Positions 45,540 through 56,280 of a stretch of 64,000 nucleotides of DNA are shown here, piece by piece. The notes under the pieces are model-generated. The model had not been told where the DNA came from, did not search any database, and saw nothing but the letters and a program-made list of their open reading frames with translations. Each line of letters starts with the position of its first letter. Position 1 is the stretch's first letter. The stretch is from Clitoria ternatea. Its lineage: Eukaryota > Streptophyta > Magnoliopsida > Fabales > Fabaceae. Made by a program: the position numbers and the translations under genes. Where the stretch lies: the NCBI GenBank assembly GCA_037962975.1, contig CM075672.1:127086001-127150000 (forward strand). The letters are read 5' to 3'.

Positions 45540-45554
45540 GGGTGTGACACGGTA
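45540..45554. repeat. Stacked TSDs and the last five bases of the level-2 LTR
   Basis: GGGTG (45540-45544) is the right TSD of the Tekay-like element. TGACA (45545-45549) is the end of the level-2 LTR. CGGTA (45550-45554) is its right TSD, one mismatch from cagta at 3925-3929. Copia A continues directly after. Confidence 0.8.
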
Positions 45555-46300
45555 TATATTCCTATCTCTCATCCACAACACACTAAGATGGGACCTGAAA
45601 TAAGGTTGGGAATATATGTTGGATATGAAAGTCCATCCATAATAAAATATCTTGAACCATTAACAGGACATTTATTTATAGCTCATTTTGTTGATTGTCA
45701 TTTTGATGAATCTATTTTTCCAACATTAGAGGGAGAAAATAAATAGTTGGATAAAATGATTAGTTGAAATGAGATATCTCTATCACATCTTGATCCTTGA
45801 ATAAAGCAAGGTGAACTAGAAGTTCAGAAAATAATTAGTTTGTAAAATTTAGCAAACCAATTGTCGAATGCATTTGCTGATCCAAAAAGAGTGACTAAGT
45901 CACATATACCAGCTGCTAATACTCTAGTAAAGATTGATATCCCAGCAATACAATCTAAAATTGCAAATGAGTCTGAAGCCAAAATAAAATGTGGCAGACC
46001 TGTGGGTTCTAAAGATAAAAATCTTCAAAAAAGAAAAATAAATAAAGAAGATAGTCGAATAGAGGATATAAAGACTCCAAAAGAGTTTCTAGACATAATC
46101 AAGGTTTCAAATCCAGAAGAAACCGAGGTACCTAAAGTTGATAAAAATAAAGAGATCTCGATAAATTATGTCATGGATGAAATATAATAGAATCGACATG
46201 AAGTTGATATTGATGAAATTTTTACATTCAAAGTAGCTTTTGATGTTATAAATGATGATAAGGATCATGATCCAAAATCGGTTAATGAATATGCATAAAG
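45555..46300 (+). pseudogene. Copia A integrase C-terminus and linker
   Basis: This is the direct continuation of the frame broken at 3929: TKMGPEIRLGIYVGYESPS, IIKYLEPLTGHLFIAHF and HFDESIFPTLEG. These belong to the conserved region downstream of the copia integrase core. From 45861 a lysine-rich linker is open for 108 codons (KCGRPVGSKDKNLQKRK), with stops before and after. The split copia A integrase fits together with no missing codons once the insertion and one TSD copy are ignored. Confidence 0.85.
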
Positions 46301-47844
46301 GAATGATTGGTCCAAGTGGAAAGCTACAATGTAAAAAGAGTTAAACTCACTTGCAAAACAGAAGGTTGCCGGGCCTATAATCTAAACACCCAATGGTGTA
46401 AAACCAGTTAGGTACAAATGAGTCTTTACGAGAAAAAGAAATGAAAATAGTGAAATTGTACGCTATAAAGCAAGACTTGTTGCACAAGGTTTCTTACAAA
46501 GACCTGGTATTGATTTCGAGGAAACATATTCACTAGTGATGGATGCAAGTACTTTTCGATACTTGATTAGTTTGGCAATTCGTGAAAAACTTGATTTACG
46601 CCTAATGGATGTTGTTGCAGTATAAAAGATATCTACATGAAACTTCTCAAAGGATTTAATTTTCCTGAAGCATATAAAACAAATCCTTGAGAAAGTTATT
46701 CAATTTAATTGAATAAATCTCTTTACGGACTAAAACAATCTGGACGTATGTGGTACAATTTTCTGTGAATATTTGTTGAAAGAAAGGTATAAAAATGACT
46801 CGATTTGTCCATGTGTTTTTATGAAAAGATTTCGAAAAGAGTTTGTTATAATTGCTATTTATGTAAATGATTTAAACATCATCGGAACTCCTAAAGAGCT
46901 TTCAAAGGCTGTAAATTGCTTGAAAAAGGAATTTGAGATGAAAGATTTGGGAAAACAAAGTTTTGTCTTATATTACAATTAGAATATTTAAAGGAAGGAA
47001 TTTTAATGCACCAAAAGACTTATACAGAAAATGTGCTAAAATGGTTCTATATGGACAAATCACACCCATTGAGCAGTCCAATGGTTGTAAGGTCACTTGA
47101 AGTGAGCAAAGATCCTTTTCGACCTCAAGAGAAAAATGAAGAACTACTTGATCCTGAAGTATCATATCTCAGTGCAATTGGTGCACTAATGTATCTTGCT
47201 AGTCATACACGACTTGATATATCATTTGCTGTTAATTTGTTAGCAAGACATAGTTCTTTACCCACAAAAGGCATTAGAATGGGATTAAGCAGCATTAGAA
47301 TGGGATTAAGCATATATTTTACTACCTTAGAGGTACAATGGACATGAGTTTATTTTTCCCATATGTATCTATGGCAAACTTAATTGGTCATGTAGATGCG
47401 AGGTATTTGTCTGATCCTTATAATGGTCGATCACAAACAAGATATTTGTTCACATGTGGTGATACAACAATTTCATGGAGATCCAAAAAATAAACGATCA
47501 CAACAACATCATCTAATCATGTTGAAATTCTAACATTACATGAAGCAAGTCGAGAATGTGTTTGGTTGAGGTCTATGATTCAACATATTCAAGAAACTTG
47601 TGGCTTACATGCTAGAAAATTACCACCAACAATTTTATGTGAAGATAATGCAACTTGTATTTCTCAGTTAAAGGAGGGTTATATTGAAGGAAATAAAACA
47701 AAGCATATTTCACCAAAAAACTTTTTTATTCATGATCTCATTAAGAATGGTGAAATAAATGTCCAACAAGTCCGATCATGTGAGAATTTAGCAGATATTT
47801 TTACAAAATCATTACGAACCAAAGTCTTCGAGAAACCAGTATAG
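46301..47844 (+). pseudogene. Copia A reverse transcriptase and RNase H remnants
   Basis: RT fragments: RYKARLVAQGFLQRPGIDF, EETYSLVMDASTFRYLISLA, SLYGLKQSGRMWYN, and IAIYVNDLNIIGT, where the catalytic Y-V-D-D is Y-V-N-D, so one aspartate is lost. RNase H fragments follow: SYLSAIGALMYLASHTRLDI, then ILCEDNATCISQLKEGYI and TKHISPKNFFIHDL, ending near KSLRTKVFEK. At least eight stops or shifts are present. A duplicated GCATTAGAATGGGATTAAGC is seen at 47271-47310. Confidence 0.88.
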
Positions 47845-48034
47845 AAAATTGGTCTTCGACGCTTGCATAAATGTTCTGATGAGGGGGAGAATTAAATACT
47901 TGTACATTTAATTATTTATTTATTTTGTAAAGAATGTTGTACTCTTTTTCCTCCACTAAGTTTTTATCCCACTAGGCTTTTCCTAGTAAGGTTTTAACGA
48001 GACACATTCTAAAATATGGACATCCAAAGAAGAG
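47845..48034 (+). other. Copia A 3' untranslated part and polypurine tract
   Basis: It contains GATGAGGGGGAGAA (47879-47892), a GTTGTACTC...TTTTTATCCCACTAGG block shared, from memory, by many plant copia elements, and CATCCAAAGAAGAG just before the LTR. The tract at 48026-48034 is the likelier primer because the sequence after it looks like an LTR start. Confidence 0.55.
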
Positions 48035-48300
48035 TATTATGCATATTTATAAAAGGTGGATGTCCATTGGCCTATAAAAGAAGACTTATGTCCCTCATTA
48101 TAGTAGTGAATTTGCTCAAAAGAAATTCTTGCATTTTGTTGCATCCTTTGTGTTCTGCTTTCTTCTTCTCTATATTCTTTTCTCTGGGCAATTTAAAATC
48201 TCAGCTATTTTATAACAAATATAGCTCAATTATCCATGATTCTTTTTTTAAAAAATATAACTCAATAACAGTCCTAAACAATAATTCATCATTTGACATT
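48035..48300 (+). repeat. Copia A 3' LTR (end uncertain)
   Basis: Begins TATTATGCAT (TG probably mutated to TA) after the purine tract, with a TATA-like CCTATAAAAG at 48071-48080. The 3' boundary is not marked by a TSD that I can find and is given approximately. Confidence 0.4.
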
Positions 48301-48643
48301 GTAAGTTGATCTCCGTCAATGATTAACAACCATCCATTAATTAATTTTAAACAGAATATTTGGGTACTTATAGTAATGAATTGTAAAAATAAAATTATAA
48401 AAATAAAAATTTAATGATTAATATTTATTTTATATATTATTTGATAAAATTAAATTTTTATTAAAAAATAAATTTTTATTAACTGACAAACTATCGTAAG
48501 AAACCACGCTCAAACTTCCACTTTAACGTCACATTAATTTGTTTCGAATGTTCTGGATACGCGGCTAATTTAATTCCTCTACTCTTCTCTCTTTTTCTAG
48601 AAGAAACCATGTTTTCCGAACCGTGTATACTCATTCTTTATCC
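48301..48643. other. Intergenic, AT-rich; no gene
   Basis: Separates copia A from the small host gene. Contains AT-rich runs and no recognisable repeat. It probably includes the upstream regulatory region of the gene at 48783. Confidence 0.5.
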
Positions 48644-48654
48644 CATATATATAC
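48644..48654 (+). promoter_or_regulatory. TATA box of the small zinc-ribbon gene
   Basis: CATATATATAC lies about 130 bases before the ATG at 48783. The stretch between is CA/A-rich (ACAACACAGC), typical of a plant 5' untranslated leader. No other TATA-like word is nearer. Confidence 0.5.
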
Positions 48655-48782
48655 AAATACCTCCCGATCTCCAATCTGAAATCACAACACAGCAAAATCC
48701 AATCAATACTCAAATTCATAAACCACCAAAACAACTTAGTAATAGTAATTGTAGTACCTAGTTGACACAGATATTGTTGGAG

Positions 48783-48983
48783 ATGTGTTTGGTTTTCGTG
48801 TGTGACGAAGAAGAAAGGGTGCTGGGGAGACAGCCAGCAGCAGGGGCATGCCCTTATTGTGGAGGGATGGTCCAGGCCATTGATGTAGAGACGCAGTGGA
48901 GGTTCTGTTTTCTACCCTTTTGCTTTAAGACCAAACGCAGATACTACTGCACCCTCTGCACAAGGCAACTCGAGGTTGTGTAA
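48783..48983 (+). CDS. Small conserved plant protein with two CxxC knuckles (zinc-ribbon-like)
   Basis: 66 residues, ATG to TAA, single exon. The start at 48783 (MCLVFVCDEEERVLGRQ) is chosen over an upstream in-frame TTG at 48762. Cysteines are at residues 2, 7, 23, 26, 42, 47, 56 and 59. CPYC (23-26) and CTLC (56-59) form a four-cysteine zinc-ribbon pattern around a conserved WRFCFLPFCFKTKRRYYC core. From memory, proteins of this length and motif set are conserved across seed plants and lack an assigned function. It is the only undamaged gene in the window not carried by a transposon. No signal peptide or long membrane segment is evident. The cellular role is not known to me. Confidence 0.8.
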   Translation: MCLVFVCDEEERVLGRQPAAGACPYCGGMVQAIDVETQWRFCFLPFCFKTKRRYYCTLCTRQLEVV

Positions 48984-50389
48984 CGGATCATATCCAAACC
49001 ACCACCAACATCGTACAAGACATATTCACACAACGATTTTGTAAATTTTATTTTTCTTTCCATGTGTATACATTCAGTATGCCATGTACTTTCCGTTCCA
49101 GCTCCTTCTCTAATAGAGACATAGTTCATACTTGTATTTGTATTTCAATAGTTGCTTAAATTTTTAAAATTAAGTAACTTTTTTACAACATGAGATTTCT
49201 TTCTGAGTCTTTGTTATGTAACCTTACCATGGACTTGACATATGACTTAACTCATTACAAGGTATATGCTTTTATTAATTTTATTTGACATATTTTCTTT
49301 CACTAACTGCAATGGACATATGTTTTCATTAATTTTAAATTGACATATTCCGTTCCTAATTTGTAATGGCATCTACCTTTATTAGGCAGAAGAAGAATGA
49401 CATTTGATGTGCATCTACTACTAATGACTTAGTGTACATCATTTCTTTCTATACCGAGAAAATTTTAACAGTGAATTTAGTCCTTTTTAGTTTTACTTAA
49501 GAGTATTTTAGATAGGAAAATTAAAAGATAATTTTTTTTAGTTGTGTTAATTTTAGATGATTTATTATTTTTTTATCTCTATTATTTTAGAGGATTTATT
49601 ATATTCTATTTTTTAGATGGTAAAATTATTTTATTCATAATCATTCATAGGTTTTTTGTAGATTTTTCTACATAAATTTTGTATGTTTATTTTTTTATTT
49701 TTTATTTGTGTTTTCTTTATTTCAAATTAACTCGACTCGGTTTCATGTTTCGACATTTTCTTATTTTCTTGCAAGAGTCTTATAATTCTAAGGGCTTATC
49801 TTGGCATTGGCTTAATTACTTGCTTACGCATACAATTTGTAATCTACTTTAGGTTATTTATTTTTTAGCTACATAATCTGCTTTAGAGTTTAGATTAGGT
49901 GGAGATGTAACTATTTAGCTAGCTAGTGCTCAGGAACACTATACACCTCCCTGCTTTTGTCTTAAATTCACATTTAACACGTTTTTATTTACAGCTCAAA
50001 ATAGTGACGACATTTTGTCTTAAATTCTCGTTGCGAATTATGCGAAAAATTCACATAGTCAAAGATAACGAGGAACGAACATTTCAATTGAAGGTCTAAA
50101 AGGCGAATTACAGGGACAAAGCCAGAACTCCAGTTAGGGTCAGATAAATAGATATATTTTTTATTTTTAAAAATAACGTTTAAAGATATATAAAAGGGGT
50201 TTTTTTTTTTATTTAAATATGCTGTTTTGAATTTTTTTTTTAACGATTTTGGACCTTTTGAAGGATATAATGTGCTTGGGGCTGTTTATATTGCGCTATA
50301 TAAAAAGCGCAACACGCAAAACAGGATTTCTTGTTACTTCCCCTATTGTTGCATAAAAAGAAGGGTAAAACTTGAAATGAGTCAGGAAT
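48984..50389. other. Intergenic, AT-rich; no gene recognised
   Basis: Includes the presumed 3' untranslated region of the small gene (first 150-200 bases) and then AT-rich DNA. Related stretches near 49255-49290 and 49315-49350 (TGCTTTTATTAATTTTA and TGTTTTCATTAATTTTA, each near TTGACATATT) suggest a short local duplication. No coding region. Confidence 0.55.
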
Positions 50390-50900
50390 TTGACAGGGTG
50401 TTGCAGCGTTGTGTTTGAGGTACATGTACAAATTGTTGCGCCCACAAGCCTGGTTGCACAGCGAGTTGTTGAATGGAAAATGTCATATATCAACCATTTT
50501 CGTACTAATTACCATTTTCTTGTTCTCCAGCAAGCTCATTATATCAACCTCACAATCACTTCCGAACCCAAGCCCAATCAAGACAGAAACAGCGTTGATA
50601 TTTCAACGAAAAAAACAAAACCATTTTCTTTCTTCAGAACTCAACAACAGCACACAGGAGTAACCGCCTCACTTTGCCGCACGGCGCCATCACCACCGCA
50701 AACGACCTCCGATCAAACACATTGACTGACCACCGCGTGCACCATCAGCTCCGTTGACCTCTGATCCACAGTCTCCTCATTTCTGCTAGCGAATCGACAA
50801 CGACCGCCGTATTCCCAATCTCCGCTGCGCGCCTCCGCTGACAAGCCGCCGCCGCCAGCTGCAAGACAAACCAGAATCGCCCCTCTTATGGTAGCAACCC
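50390..50900 (+). other. GC-rich patch of unknown nature with a 111-codon open frame
   Basis: An open frame (50390-50725) has no motif I recognise. The GC content rises at 50650-50880, with CGCCGCCGCC near 50847 and several CG-rich triplets, which stands out from the flanks. It could be a decayed 5' exon or the leader of an unrecognised element. I do not call it a gene. Confidence 0.3.
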
Positions 50901-51003
50901 TGTTACGGTCTTTAATTTGTCACACTAAAATAAAATCTTTTCCCTATTTATCTCGTAAGCTGATTTTGCAATAGGATATTGATCTTTTTCTTTACTTATT
51001 CTA

Positions 51004-51308
51004 GTGTCATTTGCATCACTACTTCTTCTTTTTTTTTTTTTTTTTTTGCAATACACTTTCTCATCAAAGACCTCACAAAGATCGGTGACTGACACATGCC
51101 TTCGCTTCCTCAGCTCATTTCTTTCCAGCTCCACACATCAATTCCACCTTCGTGCCTTAAGCCAATGTTTTGCCGCACCATATCTCAGACACTACGTAAG
51201 TCTTGCCATATCCATACGGATATTTAGATCAACCGATGCGAAAAGCTTGTCTTTCTCCACAACTAGCCTCCAAGCATGCTTCATCATGCAAGCTTGGTTA
51301 ACAAAAAT
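51004..51308 (-). other. Possible retroposed fragment with A-tail on the minus strand
   Basis: A run of about 18 T (51031-51048) on the + strand is an A-run on the - strand. It lies at the end of a roughly 250-base stretch with coding-like composition and no known motif. This could be a SINE or a retroposed transcript piece. No flanking duplication was found by eye. Confidence 0.3.
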
Positions 51309-51881
51309 TGTACAACTCTAAACCTAATGATTCTTTAACAAAAGTGTGATAAAAAAAAATATATAAAAGAATATCACAAAACGTAAATTTAAAATAGAGA
51401 AAGAACTTAAATGAAAAAATATGGTGAAATGTAAAAATAAGGTAAAACAAAACATAAACTAATGCATGCACACTTAAAGGAATTAAACGTAAAAGAGAGA
51501 TAGAGAGGAATAAGAATATCAAAAAATTACGTAGTTCAGCCAATGATAGCCTACATCCACGGGAAGAATAGCAAAACTGATTAAGTCTGATGATCCAATC
51601 ATTAACAAACACTTAACTAATGATCCAACAACTTTCTAGACCATTACATAAGCACCTAAGGACCCTATTTATAAGAAACAATGTCTAGCACTATCTATAA
51701 ACCAAGACAGTTACATAGAAATTGAAACATAACAAAATTAGGTTAAGTCTGCTAACAGACTTAGGCAAAGTCCACGAATAGACTTTACAACATGTCGAAT
51801 CTGTTGTCATGGGACTATCAGACTTTGGAACAAACAATAAATTTAGAGTCTGTAACAATCTTTAGAGTCATAATTCTCGCA
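51309..51881 (-). repeat. Copia B 3' LTR (proposed)
   Basis: On the element strand it starts TGCGAGAATT right after the purine-rich AAGGTGGAGAAC and ends GAGTTGTACA, so TG...CA termini are present over 573 bases. A TATA-like TTATAAATAG is near 51670. Both boundaries are inferred without a second LTR for comparison. Confidence 0.45.
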
Positions 51882-51950
51882 GTTCTCCACCTTGACTCTA
51901 ACAAACCTTGATCCAAAAACATGTTTCCATAGCTGCTCTTCACTTATGCA

Positions 51951-53475
51951 TCAACAACGTCTTGAAAAATTGATTAAGTCGAAACAGTGCTTGAACTTCA
52001 TTCTAGGAAGAGACTTAGTCAACATATCTGCAATATTTTCTTTAGTAGCAATCTTCTCCACCAGAATCTTCTTTGAATCAATCATTTCCTTTATGAAATG
52101 AAATTTTACATCATTGTGTTTAGTCCTTTCATGGTAAGTTTGATGGTTTCCCAAGTGGATTGCACTTTGGTTGTCACAAAAAATTGTAATGTTGTTTTGG
52201 TTTGTTCCAACATCACCAATAAGACCTTTCAACCACAAACTTTCCTTCACTCTTTCAGCCAGAGCAATATACTTAGATTTTGTTGTTGACAGAACCACCA
52301 CAAACTACAAATTTACTTTCCAGGACATTATAGTACCAAATAGACTGAAAACATAACCAATGAGAGATTTCCTTGTGCCAATGTAGCCTGTAAAGTCTGC
52401 ATCCATATAACTAATGATAAGATCACTACCTTGAGCCGCTTTCTTGTACATTAAGCCAAAGTATGTTGTGCCATTTAAATATCTTAGAACCCACTTCAAA
52501 GCATTCCAATGAGCATGGCCGGGATTAGCCATGAACCTGCTGATCAGACTTACAGCATAGGCTAAATCAGGTCTGCTGCAGACCATACCATACATGATGT
52601 TACCAACACCACTTGCATATAGGATGAAGTCTATCTTGTCTTTTTCTTCCTCAGCTACTGGTGATTGAGAAGCTGAAAGCTTTGATAGAGAGCCTAAAGG
52701 AGTTTCAATAGACTTAGACTAATGTATTCTAAGTCTTTCAATAACTTTCTTTAAATACCTTTGCTGAGATAAGAAGAGTCCCCCTTTCTTTCTGTTCCTA
52801 ATGATGTACATTCCCAATATCTTCTTGGTTGGTCCCAGATCCTTCATTTCAAACTCTGATTTTAGAGTCTATTTGAAAAACTTTATGTCATTCATGTTTA
52901 AGCTTGCTTACAGAATATCATCCACATATGGGAGTAAGTATAAGACACAAATGTTGTCCCTTTTGAGAGTGTACACACAACTGTCACAGTTGTACCTGTA
53001 AAACCCAGACTTTAGTAGAAAATCATCAAAGCTTTTACGCCACATCCTTGGACTTTACTTCAGACCATAAAGAGACATCTTGAACAAACAGACTTTGCTC
53101 TTATCTTCTGAAAACCCCTTTGGTTGTTGCATGAAGATAGTTTCCTCCAAATCACCATGAAGAAAAGTTGTTTTTACATCCATTTGTTCCAACTTCAAGG
53201 TAGACTGATTCACCAAACTTATAATAAAATAGTGTTTGACTACTGGTGAGAAATTTCATTGTAATCAACATCATAAACCTGGGTAAAACCCTTCTAATAA
53301 CTCTTTGCCCCTTAGGCAAATCTACAAGTTTCTAAGTCTGATTCTTTTTTAGAGGCTTCATTTCTTCACGTATAGCCTTCCTCCAATGTACTTTAGAGAT
53401 TTTTATTGCTTCCTTAAAAGATCTTGGTTCAATACTCTGAATTTCTTCTACCATATTTAAGGCATAACAGATAAG
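51951..53475 (-). pseudogene. Copia B reverse transcriptase and RNase H
   Basis: RT fragments on the - strand include QMDVKTTFLHGDLEETIFMQ (frame restored by eye over a shift), KGFSEDKSKVCLFKMSLYG, PYVDDIL and GMYIIRNRKKGGLFLSQQRY. The open stretch MYGMVCSRPDLAYAVSLISR (52305-52595) is followed by RNase H: STTKSKYIALAERVKESLWL, then IFCDNQSAIHLGNHQTYHER and KENIADMLTKSLP (51951-52301). Numerous stops and shifts occur between, and only the last two stretches are longer than 90 codons. Confidence 0.88.
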
Positions 53476-53480
53476 GTCTA
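53476..53480. repeat. TSD (left) of the 4.9 kb solo LTR: gtcta
   Basis: Perfect match to 58369-58373, abutting TGTAACACCC on the right. Confidence 0.92.
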
Positions 53481-54239
53481 TGTAACACCCCTGATTTTCT
53501 GTATTCGAATCCCGATGTGATCATCATAATTAATAAAAATGCGAGTAAATTTTTCGCGTTTGGAAACATTTCTAATACACTCCCATGACCACATCAAGAC
53601 CCAAGTCACAGAAAACCAAAGAGTGAGATTATATAACCTAAAGCTGGATCGAAAAGTAAATTGCCCATAAAGGTATACAAAATAATAGAGTATACAGCGG
53701 AAGACTGTGTATACCGGGCACACGCCTAGTCCCATATATGACGATATGAGAAAAGGCTAGGCTAGCATGCAATGGCATATCATAAGCCTAATAGACAACC
53801 ATCATCATTTTACATAATTACATAAGCATGCAATGCCTAAGATATAATTATGTATATATATACATCAAATCGTTTCTTACATTGTACATATGTATTCACC
53901 ATCCACAAATTCAAAAGATTATTTTATACATATTAAAAACCTCTATATTATCTACATTCTCATAATCAATTCATTCATTACACAAGGACTCATAAATGAT
54001 GCCGGCCAAGGCACTTCCTCTACCACTATTTACCGTTACCCAAGCTTGATCTTTAAATCCGAACTCATCCCATGGTAACCTGCATCACAATGCTAAAAAG
54101 GAGACCACATGGGAGAGTGAGTTATACATTCAAAATGACGAATAATATATATTGTGATCATGTGTATATGCATACAAACATCATGTGTGCTTTGCTAACA
54201 AAACATCAAATTATCAATCATTGATTCATTTTATCTTTT

Positions 54240-55025
54240 ATTCAATACCTCCTCGCAAGGGGTTTCTCATCACTCGTGGTCATCCTATCTCAAATATATA
54301 ATGGATCAGATTCCATATCAATGGGTGATCACAAACACCATAGCATTCATTTCTTAATAATTCTAATAATAATATCATCACTCGGGGATTCACCCTTCGT
54401 GGCACCCCGCAAGGTGATTCATTTCGATAAATATTATAATATCATCATCACTCAGGGCTACACCCTTCGTGGCACCCCGCAAGGTGATATGTTCATTTCA
54501 ATAATAACTCATGCAATAGCATCTTCACTCAGGGATACACCCTTCGTGGCACCCCGCAAGGTGATTCAATTCACAATAATTCAATAACAATAGGACCACG
54601 TCCTCTTCACTCAGGGATATACCCTTCGTGGCACCCGCAAGGTGATTCTCTTCATAATAAATATCACAATACCATCATCACTCGGGGATACACCCCTCAT
54701 GGCACCCCCCAAGGTGATTCATTCAACACAATATGATCAACATCATCTTCACTCCGGGGTTTACCCGTCGTGGCACCCCGCAAGGTGATATATTCACATT
54801 ATGATCGACATCATCTTCACTCTGGGATTTACCCATCGTGGCACCCCGCAAGGTGATATATTCCATATTATTCAATAACAACAGGACAACGTCCTCTTCA
54901 CTCAGGGATTTACCCTTCGTGGCACCCCGCAAGGTGATTCATTCAACATTATTCAATAACAATAGGACAACGTCCTCTTCACTCAGGGATATACCCTTTG
55001 TGGCACCCCGCAAGGTGATATATAC
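54240..55025 (-). repeat. Sub-repeat array in the solo LTR: TCACTC..CCCGCAAGGTGAT
   Basis: About ten copies of a + strand block TCACTCAGGGATACACCCTT followed by CGTGGCACCCCGCAAGGTGA, separated by AT-rich spacers, with a period of about 69-85 bases. Copies are near 54381, 54449, 54530, 54610, 54680, 54750, 54820, 54900 and 54980. Block ends TCAC and GGTGA can pair. Confidence 0.85.
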
Positions 55026-56049
55026 AACAACAATAATGCATATGCTCAATAACAACCTCGCAAAGATATCTCACCCTCTCACTTAGGGATATATTTCAAT
55101 TTTGACATTTTCAATAATCATGTGATTAATTACAAGCCCCTCAAGGCATATCATTCATATAATTGGCATCTTCAATGGCCACAACATTATTTCATATCAA
55201 TCCATAAATGGAGATTGAAAAGCATAGCAACAAACATAATATTAATCCACACATGTGGAAACAAGGTATTTCAAATTACATATACATATATAACAATCAT
55301 AATTGCCTCACACACATGCAAGTCAATTACTTGCACCCATTGCAAGAGTATCATAATAATTCTCAATAATTATACAATTGCCATTTCAATTAATTCAATA
55401 CATATACATGGCAAGGCAAGCATGAATATCCAACACATACAACAATCACTATTAAATTTACTCATGCAATTTGAATGTTAACTCCTCTCCTACCTTGAGG
55501 GAATAGCCGAACCATTCCAATGCTCCGAATGCTCCATTGCATCACCCGGAATACAATCTCTCCCAAGAGCCAACATTGGGCTTTCCATAAAGAGAGAAGT
55601 CCACACGGAAAACAGAGTAGGAGAAGGAGGAGGAGTTCCAGCACAAGCTTCTCCTTCAAGCTTCCATAGAATAAAAATGGGAGAGGGTAAGAAAGCTCCA
55701 CACAGCTTTGGTTTTTGGAGAGAAGGAAAGAGGAGATAGAGAAGGGAGGAAGACGAAGAGGAAGAATGAAGAAAGAAGGGGAAGAAGTGACGTGAAAGTG
55801 GAAAGAAAGTGAGAGTTTTATGTTTTAATATTTGCTTCCCCTTAAAAAAAATCTCACTGTTACTTCATAATTAAAAATGGCAGCTCAATAATCCATCATG
55901 CCATGCTATATTTACATTAATATCCTTTTATATCTCCCGGGTGTCTAATAGAGTAAGGAAAATAAGCTCAATGCCATCAAAACCGAGTAAAAGAAGGTTT
56001 AATATAACTAAACCGAGAGAAAAGAAGGGAGAAAACTATCAGGGTGTTA

Positions 56050-56280
56050 CTCGCTCAAGTGAAATCCACATTCGCTTAAGCGAGACAGCCCCCATCTCGC
56101 TTGAGCGTCTCAACTCACTCGGGTGGAAACGTCCCAGTAAGCATTCCCAAAAGCATTCGCTCGAGTGAGGCACCCTTTAACTAGCCACTCGCTCGGGCGA
56201 GAATTATCCAGTAAGGAATTCCATACTCACTCGCTTGAGCGAGGTATCCACTCACTTAAGCAGAATCCGACCAGAGGTCG
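56050..56280 (-). repeat. Dyad cluster CTCGCTTGAGCGAG in the solo LTR
   Basis: Dyads such as TTCGCTTAAGCGAG near 56074, CTCGCTCGGGCGAG near 56189 and CTCGCTTGAGCGAG near 56231, with degenerate copies between. Same dyad family and layout as in the Tekay-like LTR at 14908-15364. Confidence 0.8.

Larger units (their letters stand above)
1806..48300 (+). mobile_element. Copia A: decayed Ty1/copia element, split by a nested insertion
   Basis: This is an autonomous-type Ty1/copia retrotransposon, now dead. The gene order gag, protease, integrase, reverse transcriptase, RNase H is visible, with integrase before RT as in Ty1/copia. The integrase is interrupted at 3929 and resumes at 45555 in the middle of the same conserved motif (GSAVY continuing to a PISHPQ-type segment). 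The insertion therefore falls inside one codon series. The 3' end carries a polypurine tract and a short LTR with a TATA-like box. No 5' LTR was recognised. Dozens of stops and frameshifts make it the oldest layer of the nest. Confidence 0.85.

Noticed and set aside
48762..48782. Upstream start (TTG) for the small zinc-ribbon protein
   Set aside because: TTG is a poor start in plants, and the ATG at 48783 begins the conserved part.
50390..50725. 111-codon frame as a gene
   Set aside because: No recognisable domain, unclear start, composition changes midway. Left as unknown sequence.
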